This document shows, piece after piece, positions 1 to 5,163 of a DNA stretch of 13,320 nt. The stretch's first letter is position 1, and each line of letters begins with the position of its first letter. This stretch comes from Chitinophagaceae bacterium (GTDB lineage: Bacteria; Bacteroidota; Bacteroidia; Chitinophagales; Chitinophagaceae). Location of the stretch: NCBI GenBank assembly GCA_021151685.1, contig JAGKWS010000115.1, positions 1 to 13,320 on the forward strand. The letters run 5' to 3'. The notes beneath the pieces were generated by a model that was not told the DNA's origin, searched no databases, and saw nothing but the letters and a program-made list of their open reading frames with translations. A program made the translations under genes and the position numbers.

Positions 1-22
1 GGCTTAATAGACATTTGTAATG
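1..22 (+). repeat. Left terminal inverted repeat of the IS
   Basis: The outer bases are ggct, followed by taatagacatttgtaatg at 5-22. These 18 bases are the exact reverse complement of 1185-1202. Both ends of the element start with GG when read inward. Confidence 0.85.
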
Positions 23-75
23 GTGAAAGACGCTGGAAGTCTTGTTGGGCCTTAGTTTAAGGTATTTGAAAGGTC

Positions 76-194
76 ATGAATAAAAAAACTGCGTTTATTG
101 TGGTTCAAAAATAACAAGCAAATACGGTCAAGTCCGGGGCAAACAACGTTATAGATGTGCGAATTGTGGCAAGCAGTTTATAGGAGGTAGTCGT
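76..194 (+). pseudogene. Zn-ribbon N-terminus of the transposase, out of frame
   Basis: An ATG at 76 opens a 12-codon frame that runs through seven A's (82-88) and stops at 112-114. The frame that joins the transposase has a stop at 81 but is open from 84. It encodes CVYCGS early and YRCANCGKQF just before 195, the two CxxC knuckles of the zinc ribbon usual at the start of this transposase group. One more A in the run, or a -1 slip on AAA, would give a continuous protein of about 300 residues starting MNKKNCVYC. The broken start is therefore a homopolymer frameshift, whether real, programmed or a sequencing error. Confidence 0.75.
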
Positions 195-989
195 TTGGAC
201 GATACGATTCTATGGCAGTTGTATGTACATGGGAAGCAAACCTATGGACAATTGTCTATAACATTCAATTGCTCAGTACGGACGATTCAGCGTAGACTGG
301 ACAAGATTAAGGTAGGCCATGTAGAGAAGACGAGCAAAGAAGTTGTCGTTCTTATGGATACTACCTATTTCGGCAGAGCCTTTGGTGTGATGCTTTTCAA
401 GGATGCCTATAGTGGCGATAATCTATATAAACTCTATGTAAAGAATGAGACAAACCAGTTGTATAGAGATGGCATTGCACACTTAGCTGGTAAAGGCTTC
501 ACTATTAAAGCAATTGTTTGTGACGGCAGAAAGGGGTTGTTGCAACTGTTTCCTGCCATTCCAATACAAATGTGCCAGTTTCATCAAACCGCTATCATTA
601 CCCGATACCTGACCCGAAAGCCCAAGATGCAAGCTGGTAAAGACCTTCGGGCATTGAGTCTGCTATTGGCCAAGACAGACAAGGAAAGCTTTGTTGGGGC
701 ATTAGACCAATGGCATATAATGTGGAAAGACTTCTTAAACGAGCGAACTAAGGACGAAGCAACTGGCAAAAGCCGATATACACATAGAAAGCTACGTAGT
801 GCGTACAGAAGTCTAAAAACAAACCTTCCATGGCTTTTCACATGGTATGACCATATTGACTTGAATATCCCCAATACCACCAATGCTATAGATGGACATT
901 TTGCCGACCTGAAGAATAAACTAAGAAATCATAATGGTCTATCGACAGAACGAAAGAAGCGGTTTATTGATGGGTTTTTGAAGGCATAA
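195..989 (+). CDS. IS256-superfamily transposase (Zn-binding variant), main frame
   Basis: DDE-type transposase, expected to cut and join the element's ends. Counting from the first in-frame start, a TTG at 195, a helix-turn-helix lies at about residues 13-38. The first catalytic Asp is D55 (VLMDTTYFG), the second D110 (VCDGRKG), and the CxxH pair typical of the group is C127/H130 (CQFHQ). The C-terminal block NTTNAIDGHFADLK carries Asp (D233) at the position where IS256 relatives usually have the catalytic Glu. Asp there may be normal in Bacteroidota copies; I cannot verify this. There is no good start codon between 84 and 195, so the natural start is very probably the ATG at 76 joined through the frameshift. 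Without it the zinc ribbon is lost and activity is doubtful. Confidence 0.85.
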   Translation: MDDTILWQLYVHGKQTYGQLSITFNCSVRTIQRRLDKIKVGHVEKTSKEVVVLMDTTYFGRAFGVMLFKDAYSGDNLYKLYVKNETNQLYRDGIAHLAGKGFTIKAIVCDGRKGLLQLFPAIPIQMCQFHQTAIITRYLTRKPKMQAGKDLRALSLLLAKTDKESFVGALDQWHIMWKDFLNERTKDEATGKSRYTHRKLRSAYRSLKTNLPWLFTWYDHIDLNIPNTTNAIDGHFADLKNKLRNHNGLSTERKKRFIDGFLKA

Positions 990-1001
990 AGCTAAAAGTA
1001 A

Positions 1002-1027
1002 TAGCCATCTAAATGGATAGATGGCTA
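1002..1027 (+). terminator. Hairpin after the transposase
   Basis: A perfect 10-bp stem (1002-1011 with 1018-1027) and a 6-base loop lie 12 bases after the transposase stop. The tail is pyrimidine-rich but has no clean T run, so this is a weak intrinsic terminator or a 3'-end stabilising hairpin. Confidence 0.55.
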
Positions 1028-1144
1028 CTCTCTTACTCATAGCGTCAGGATATCCCTGCAGCAGAGCCTGCTTCCGTTTGACCTGACATAACAAAGTTCA
1101 CCATAAAAAGATCAAGAGAATCCCCCGTCCCCCCCCAAAAAAAA

Positions 1145-1162
1145 CATTACAAATGTCCATTA
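1145..1162 (-). repeat. Extra internal copy of the right-end repeat
   Basis: The bases cattacaaatgtccatta differ at one position from the terminal repeat core at 1185-1202 and lie in the same orientation, 40 bp inside it. Both copies follow an A-rich run. It may be a second transposase binding site, a duplicated end, or the relic of a nested end. The 40-bp offset is close to four helical turns, so both sites would face the same side of the DNA; functional meaning is inference. Confidence 0.7.
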
Positions 1163-1184
1163 GACGCAACCATCTCTAAAAAAG

Positions 1185-1206
1185 CATTACAAATGTCTAT
1201 TACTCC
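1185..1206 (-). repeat. Right terminal inverted repeat of the IS
   Basis: Read on the minus strand this begins ggag and continues taatagacatttgtaatg, differing from the left end only at positions 3 and 4. It defines the probable right boundary at 1206. Confidence 0.82.
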
Positions 1207-1532
1207 TTAGTTTACATTTTCACCTTCAGTCATTTATAGATTCACCTTCCGTTTTCATCGTAATGTGTACAGCATGCTATTGTTATATTGTTATTGCTTA
1301 TATAGATAATCAATTTATTAACTGGTGTTTATGAGCATATGACTACACAAATTTTGAAGACACATAGTAAAACTCATTTGCCTTAGTCTGTAACATTCAA
1401 AAATAAATGTTTGCCATTGGCTATTGCCTACGGCAGGCGAGGTGGCGGGGATTCCGTCCGGCTAAGATTTCTTTGGTATTGCTCATACAGAGTTTTACCT
1501 CCCGCAGGAGGTTCATATCGAAAAAGACAGCA
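1207..1532. other. Gene-free stretch between the IS and the B12-related cluster
   Basis: The first 200 bases are AT-rich and contain a short direct repeat of ttcaccttc (1219-1227 and 1241-1249). I see no gene there. From about 1421 the composition becomes GC-rich and palindromic (see the separate entry). It forms the 3' flank of the minus-strand cluster, and I see no strong T-tailed terminator for that cluster in it. Confidence 0.6.
1421..1516 (-). repeat. GC-rich palindromic segment, possible dispersed repeat
   Basis: The segment holds two short palindromes. The first is a hairpin at 1497-1512 with a 6-bp stem (acctcc/ggaggt) around cgca. The second, at 1425-1438, offers alternative short stems (tgcc/ggca or gcct/aggc). 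Between them is GC-rich DNA unlike the AT-rich flank. The minus strand has a 31-codon frame starting at 1516, but nothing supports it as a gene. The look is that of an intergenic repeat of the REP/BIME kind; copy number cannot be judged from one window. Confidence 0.35.
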
Positions 1533-2600
1533 CTACCTATCAAAATAAAACTGCCCCGGCCCCAAACCGGTAGCGAAGGAGTGCAGGAGGGTGCCATCTG
1601 GGCGGTATATGTGGGCCATGCCTTTTTGTACAAAACCCTTGGGGTCGGCAAGATATATATGGCCACTGCCGGGTTCTATGCCCAGAGCCCAAAAGTACTG
1701 GTAGGCAACACCAGCTACAAAGGGTGTGGTGGGCAGCTCTGCGGCGGTAATGGGCAAGCGGTACACGCCATTGTTGGTGGCGGTGCCATCGTACTTTACC
1801 TGTATGTAGTAGAGCGTATCGCGGGTGTTGTTCAGTATGGGTTTCACCGGGTCGGTACCGGTGGCAAAGGTATAGGTCTTTAGTATGTTGCCGGTAGATG
1901 GGTCTATGCGGGTCCAGGCCGCCTGTCGCCCCTTGGTTACATTGCCCGATAGTACCCACAACATCTGCTCTTTGTCTACCAGTATGCTGTGGGGGGCGTA
2001 GCCGCCTATACGTATAGTGTGCAGTAGTTGGCCGGTCTCGGCATTCAGTTGGTATATGGCATTTACGGCAGTATCCCACGGGCATACATAGAGGTTGCCC
2101 ATATGCAGGCACATACCTTCGGGGTTTTGCCCCGGCAGTTCGGTAATGTGCAGTACTTTCTGGTTTTGCGGGTCTATGGCATAGAGCCTGTTGCTGAACA
2201 GGGTACTTACCCATGCCAGCCCAGCCCGTACAGGCAATATGTAGCGGGGTTTGGCAACTGGTATGGTACCGGCCAAAGTGTGGCTGCCCTTATTGAGTAC
2301 GGTTATCTTGTCGGAATTGTTGATGCACAGGTACAGGCTATCGCCTATGCGCACCATGCTCTGAAACACATCGCCCAGTGCCTGATTGTTTACCGCCCGG
2401 TATATATCGCCAAACACCGAGTCGGTTTGTGTATTGTAGAGGTATAGCGTAGCATTGCCATTGCTCAGGCTGCCCTCGCATACTATGTACACACTGCCTG
2501 TGGCACCTGTGCCGGTAGCGGGTGGTGTAGGTTTATCCTTTACACAGCCCCACAGCAGGGTGCAGAACAGTATTAGTAGGTAACCAGCTTTCCGGTCCAT
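1533..2600 (-). CDS. BtuG-like beta-propeller surface lipoprotein
   Basis: A 355-residue lipoprotein with a signal peptide ending in the lipobox LWGC (C19), followed by KDKPTPP, a polar tether. The rest is a seven-bladed-propeller type sequence of the DUF5074/YncE-like kind, with repeated units such as LYLYNTQTD, KITVLNKGS, RLYAIDPQNQ, AIYQLNAETG and WTRIDPSTG. The block NNQALGDVFQSM near residue 70 matches a motif I associate with BtuG, the Bacteroides lipoprotein that captures B12 and cobinamide on top of BtuB. The ATG at 2600 overlaps the end of the upstream gene by 28 bp, implying translational coupling. The cluster begins with a cobalamin riboswitch, which supports a corrinoid role. No btuB is in the window. 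Otherwise it could be a surface propeller of unknown ligand. Confidence 0.75.
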   Translation of the reverse strand: MDRKAGYLLILFCTLLWGCVKDKPTPPATGTGATGSVYIVCEGSLSNGNATLYLYNTQTDSVFGDIYRAVNNQALGDVFQSMVRIGDSLYLCINNSDKITVLNKGSHTLAGTIPVAKPRYILPVRAGLAWVSTLFSNRLYAIDPQNQKVLHITELPGQNPEGMCLHMGNLYVCPWDTAVNAIYQLNAETGQLLHTIRIGGYAPHSILVDKEQMLWVLSGNVTKGRQAAWTRIDPSTGNILKTYTFATGTDPVKPILNNTRDTLYYIQVKYDGTATNNGVYRLPITAAELPTTPFVAGVAYQYFWALGIEPGSGHIYLADPKGFVQKGMAHIYRPDGTLLHSFATGLGPGQFYFDR

Positions 2601-3562
2601 GAGTATCCGTTATCGCCGGTTATGTGTATGGTGTACATGCCGGCAGGGTAGCTGGCAAGCGATAGTGATGTGTGTTGGCCGGCTGGTTGCTGCAACTGCA
2701 CCTGCCCTGTAATGCTGGTAAGTACCAAAGTAGCATTGGTGATGCCTGTGGGTAGTGTTACATATACCAAGCCTGTGGCAGGATTGGGGTATATGGTGGC
2801 AGCGGTTGGGGTGGCTTGCGGTACCGCAGTAACGGCCATATGCAGGGCGGCTACGGCATCCAAATCGAACCCGCCCGTAGGAAAGTTAGTGGGGTATGGG
2901 TCGTTGATGTATTTGCCCTCATTGTCCTTACTGCCGTGGCCCGATACGGCCCCTACCACATCTACCAACCGTACATGGGTGATGTGGTTTACATCCAGCC
3001 CTGGTGTGCCCGCCAGCTCACTCAGGTCGAACGGGGTACCATAGTTGGCTACATACTTGCCTGCCAGATTGTTGAGCAGGGAGGCATCCATATACACACC
3101 CGAGCCCGGTATCTGGGTGGTAGTCTGCGTATTGGAGGTAGCGGGGAAGCGGAAGAAATTGGTGCCATCCGAGCTTACCTCTACAAATGCCAGCTCCAGA
3201 AAGGCCATAGATGCATTGGCAGGGTTCTTAAATCCATTCTCGAAGACGGCAAAGTCGGCACCCGGCCCATTGTACAATGCACCGGGGAAGGTGAGCACCG
3301 CTACACCACTATCGCCCAGGCACACAATGGCCCCATCGGCAGCATTGATGGCGTTTATGTCTTCGCCTACGGTTACATGCCCGGCACCGGGGTTGGCAAT
3401 GTCTATATAGCCGCGCTGCACGGTACAGGTACTGGCCCAGCCATCTATCAGCGGGCTACTGGCCTCTATGGCGGTACTACCGGCTAGGCCTGCCTGCGGG
3501 GCAAACTGGGCATAGGTGCTGCCGCAAAGGCATACAAGCAGGGTGGTGAAAAGTTTGTTCAT
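2573..3562 (-). CDS. Secreted T9SS cargo protein, B12-cluster associated
   Basis: A 329-residue protein with a Sec signal peptide (cut after about residue 19, STYAQ) and a type A T9SS sorting domain at about residues 254-329 (YPNPATG, SYPAGMYTIHITG, C-terminal GKLVTY). The middle resembles a family of exported proteins with GPGADFAVFENGF and LAFVEVSSDGTNFFRFP, which I recognise as recurring in Bacteroidota and other phyla, often with other sorting tags; its function is not established to my knowledge. It would cross the outer membrane through T9SS and end at the surface or be released. It lies 57 bp after the DUF4465-like gene and overlaps the BtuG-like gene. A role in binding a corrinoid or carrying it to the receptor is inference from the riboswitch and neighbours. 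Confidence 0.8.
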   Translation of the reverse strand: MNKLFTTLLVCLCGSTYAQFAPQAGLAGSTAIEASSPLIDGWASTCTVQRGYIDIANPGAGHVTVGEDINAINAADGAIVCLGDSGVAVLTFPGALYNGPGADFAVFENGFKNPANASMAFLELAFVEVSSDGTNFFRFPATSNTQTTTQIPGSGVYMDASLLNNLAGKYVANYGTPFDLSELAGTPGLDVNHITHVRLVDVVGAVSGHGSKDNEGKYINDPYPTNFPTGGFDLDAVAALHMAVTAVPQATPTAATIYPNPATGLVYVTLPTGITNATLVLTSITGQVQLQQPAGQHTSLSLASYPAGMYTIHITGDNGYSWTGKLVTY

Positions 3563-3579
3563 GTTGCATTATTAAAAGA

Positions 3580-3612
3580 AACGGGCAACTGCAAAGATAG
3601 CCGTTGCCCGTT
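3580..3612 (-). terminator. Hairpin between the two T9SS cargo genes
   Basis: A perfect 10-bp stem (3580-3589 with 3603-3612, gttgcccgtt/aacgggcaac) has a 13-base loop. Read on the minus strand it is followed by TTCTTTTAATAATG. It sits 7 bp after the stop of the first cluster gene, so it may terminate or attenuate the riboswitch transcript before the next two genes, or protect its 3' end. Confidence 0.6.
3592..3599 (-). promoter_or_regulatory. Possible internal -7 promoter element
   Basis: The minus strand reads TATCTTTG followed by CA, matching TAnnTTTG, and lies in the loop of the 3580-3612 hairpin about 30 bases before the ATG at 3562. No TTTG is seen at the -33 distance, so the promoter would be weak or activator-dependent. 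If real, the downstream pair could escape the riboswitch. Confidence 0.4.
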
Positions 3613-3619
3613 GGTGTTA

Positions 3620-4606
3620 TTATTGTTTGGTAAATTTCATGGTCGCTTTTCGTCCGTCGCCGGTTATGTGCAGTACATACATACCTGGTGCCAGTGGTGC
3701 AGTGTCTATGCTGGTATGCTGGCTGGTGCGGTCTATACGGGTTACCACACGGCCGCTCATATCGCTGATGGTCATGGTTACTGCTGCGTCATCGGGCAAA
3801 TCTACATTCAGCGTATTGCTGGTAGGTATAGGGTACACCTTTATGCTGCCTACAGGGGTAGTTGGTACCATTACTGGTGGCGTAGTGGTATCAAAAGTTT
3901 CATAGGTAGTAAAGTCGTCCATACAGAAGTAGGCAGGTGTATTCATACCCCAAGAGCCTACATCGGTGCTCGACAGGCGGAATTCTATACTGTCTACCTT
4001 GCCCAGTGGCTGCAGGTCCCACCATGTCCAGTTGCGCTGTATGTAGTTATTGGTGCTATCGGGGAACAGGAAATTGGCCAGATAAATGTAGGTAGTGTCT
4101 GTCTTCAGCGCACCGTTATAGTAGCCAAATGCTGTTATCTTGAACCAGTCGCCGTTGTGAAACTTGCGGGCAAACATGTCGCCGTCGCGCATGCTGTTAA
4201 AGGCATAGGTATTGTTGGTAATGTAGCAACCTTTTACAGGATGGCCCATAGCCGTGCCTTGCAGGTGTACACGGTTTACAGAACCGGAAGCCACTACGTA
4301 TTTCTCAGATGCTGCATAACCCGTACCCGCTTTGGCCGAGTATTGGTTGGTGAAACCGCTGGTAATAGTATCGGTCATGTTAGAGTAAGCAAAGCCCGAG
4401 CTCCATACGCCGCCCCACGAGGTGTCGTACACGCAGGGAAAGTGGGCAAGCCCGTTATTGAAGCCCACATCGGTACCAGATGCCGTGTAGTTGGTGTAAA
4501 AAGTGTCGGCATGTGCCAGTGGCAATACCTCGAAAGTGGCGGTAGTTTGTGCCCGTACCACTGCGCCCATAAACAGGGCGGCTAACAGCAAAGTAAATCT
4601 GCGCAT
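3620..4606 (-). CDS. DUF4465-like secreted protein with T9SS sorting domain
   Basis: A 328-residue exported protein. I chose the ATG at 4606 because MRRFTLLLAALFMGAVVRAQ is a clean signal peptide; the frame stays open 27 codons further upstream, but that extension is not signal-like and lies in the riboswitch leader. The body (from ATFEVLPL through GWFNNGLAH-like and WDLQPLGKVDSIEFRLSSTDVGSWGMNTPAYFCMDDF) fits DUF4465, a beta-sandwich family of Bacteroidota surface proteins. The C-terminal 76 residues form a type A T9SS sorting domain (KVYPIPTSNTLNVDLP, LAPGMYVLHITGDG). It is first after the cobalamin riboswitch, so it is the gene most directly under its control. From memory, B12-binding BtuH lipoproteins of gut Bacteroides are related in context; whether this is a homologue needs a search. 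Here T9SS replaces the lipid anchor. Confidence 0.78.
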   Translation of the reverse strand: MRRFTLLLAALFMGAVVRAQTTATFEVLPLAHADTFYTNYTASGTDVGFNNGLAHFPCVYDTSWGGVWSSGFAYSNMTDTITSGFTNQYSAKAGTGYAASEKYVVASGSVNRVHLQGTAMGHPVKGCYITNNTYAFNSMRDGDMFARKFHNGDWFKITAFGYYNGALKTDTTYIYLANFLFPDSTNNYIQRNWTWWDLQPLGKVDSIEFRLSSTDVGSWGMNTPAYFCMDDFTTYETFDTTTPPVMVPTTPVGSIKVYPIPTSNTLNVDLPDDAAVTMTISDMSGRVVTRIDRTSQHTSIDTAPLAPGMYVLHITGDGRKATMKFTKQ

Positions 4607-4694
4607 ATTATATTGGTTGTTAAAACACCATTTTATGTGCAGCCAATTGGAGAAAATACAGATACAGCAAAAAGCAGAAGCCCTCAACTATCTG

Positions 4695-4746
4695 TGCCTT
4701 TCTTCCCGAAGGCAGCGATAATGTCTTTGCCACACATGCGGCAAAG
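4695..4746 (-). promoter_or_regulatory. Hairpins below the riboswitch (candidate expression platform)
   Basis: Two hairpins lie between the B12 box and the gene: 4725-4731 with 4740-4746 (CTTTGCC/GGCAAAG, 8-base loop) and 4695-4700 with 4709-4714 (tgcctt/aaggca). Neither has a T run, and the start codon is about 90 bases further on, so the mode of control is not obvious from sequence. Confidence 0.4.
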
Positions 4747-4747
4747 T

Positions 4748-4941
4748 ACACAGGCAGGTCTTCTGACTCGCTTCACTTTTTGCGGCCTTCCCATTCGGTG
4801 TGCGGCTTGTGGCCGTTGGCAGAACAGTGGCAATACAGGATGCAAAAAGCTGATACATGAAGCATACAGCATCGGGAAATGTCCCGGAATCTCACCGGGT
4901 TCCCTTTTAATTCTGTTGCGTGCAACAGAAACCTATGCGGG
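4748..4941 (-). promoter_or_regulatory. Cobalamin (B12) riboswitch
   Basis: Read on the minus strand, the leader has the conserved core AAAAGGGAA (4900-4908), then CCCGGTGAGATTCCGGGACA, then CCCGATGCTGTA. About 100 bases later comes the B12 box CAGAAGACCTGCCTG (4751-4765). The 5' stem ctgttgc/gcaacag precedes the core, and AGGT near the 5' end can pair with ACCT of the B12 box to close the aptamer. Order and spacing match the class I cobalamin riboswitch. It lies upstream of three exported proteins; adenosyl- or methylcobalamin binding is expected to lower their expression. Ligand class and exact ends are inferred. Confidence 0.93.
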
Positions 4942-4943
4942 TG

Positions 4944-4975
4944 CAAATGTAATGGCAATAATTGGATAATGCAAA
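4944..4975 (-). promoter_or_regulatory. Bacteroidota-type promoter of the riboswitch operon
   Basis: On the minus strand TTTG (4972-4975) is followed after 20 bases by TACATTTG (4944-4951). This is the -33 TTTG and -7 TAnnTTTG pair at proper spacing. The transcript would start a few bases later, at about 4936-4941, just at the 5' end of the riboswitch. Confidence 0.8.
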
Positions 4976-5090
4976 ATGGTGGTGCTGGTAGCTACATTGG
5001 TGGACGGTAGGAGGCCAAGCGGAATAGTGACGATTTTGTGCCATCATCTATACATGTTGTGTGAGGCTCCTGCCCACAATCGCCCCCTAT

Positions 5091-5106
5091 CCTGACGATC
5101 GTCAGG
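5091..5106. promoter_or_regulatory. Perfect 16-bp palindrome upstream of hemN
   Basis: CCTGACGATCGTCAGG is its own reverse complement. Flanking gcccc (5082-5086) and ggggc (5112-5116) can extend it into a larger hairpin with an internal loop. It is centred about 30 bases before the hemN -7-like box and about 65 bases before the ATG. That suits an operator or activator site (TGAC-N4-GTCA half-sites), but a hairpin terminator or a dispersed palindrome are alternatives. Confidence 0.5.
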
Positions 5107-5127
5107 TATCAGGGGCAGGGGTGTAGT

Positions 5128-5135
5128 CACCTTTG
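5128..5135 (+). promoter_or_regulatory. Candidate -7 element of hemN
   Basis: CACCTTTG differs from TAnnTTTG at one position and lies 28 bases before the hemN ATG. No TTTG is visible about 20 bases upstream, where the palindrome's right arm lies instead. Confidence 0.4.
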
Positions 5136-5163
5136 TATGGTGTAACCAACATCCCTCAATACA

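Larger units (their letters stand above)
1..1206 (+). mobile_element. IS256-superfamily insertion sequence, Zn-ribbon variant
   Basis: A complete-looking insertion sequence of about 1.2 kb is bounded by inverted repeats at 1-22 and 1185-1206, which match at 20 of 22 positions including 18 contiguous bases. It carries one transposase reading left to right and a hairpin terminator after it. The left end coincides with base 1 of the window, so the left flank and any target-site duplication cannot be seen; the bases after the right end begin ttagttta. The coincidence suggests a contig that broke at a repeated element, which is inference. Family assignment rests on the transposase motifs rather than on a database match. 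Confidence 0.85.

Noticed and set aside
50..1214. Shared ccttagttta at 50-59 and 1205-1214 as a target-site duplication
   Set aside because: The first copy lies inside the element rather than flanking it, so it cannot be a duplication made on insertion; probably chance.
1219..1249. Two ttcaccttc direct repeats as a CRISPR or iteron start
   Set aside because: Only two 9-base copies, no third unit and no regular spacing series.
1421..1516. A 31-codon minus-strand frame as a small protein
   Set aside because: It lies in palindromic DNA with no start signal or recognisable product; a repeat explains it better.
1407..4585. Long open frames on the plus strand opposite the minus-strand cluster (for example 1407-1883, 2816-3487, 3611-4585)
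   Set aside because: They are antisense to genes with signal peptides, T9SS domains and propeller repeats; their translations are Tyr/Gly/His-rich with no domain and appear to be shadows of codon bias.
4607..4687. N-terminal extension of the DUF4465-like protein to a start at 4687
   Set aside because: It places 27 Cys- and aromatic-rich residues before a clean signal peptide and runs through the riboswitch leader.
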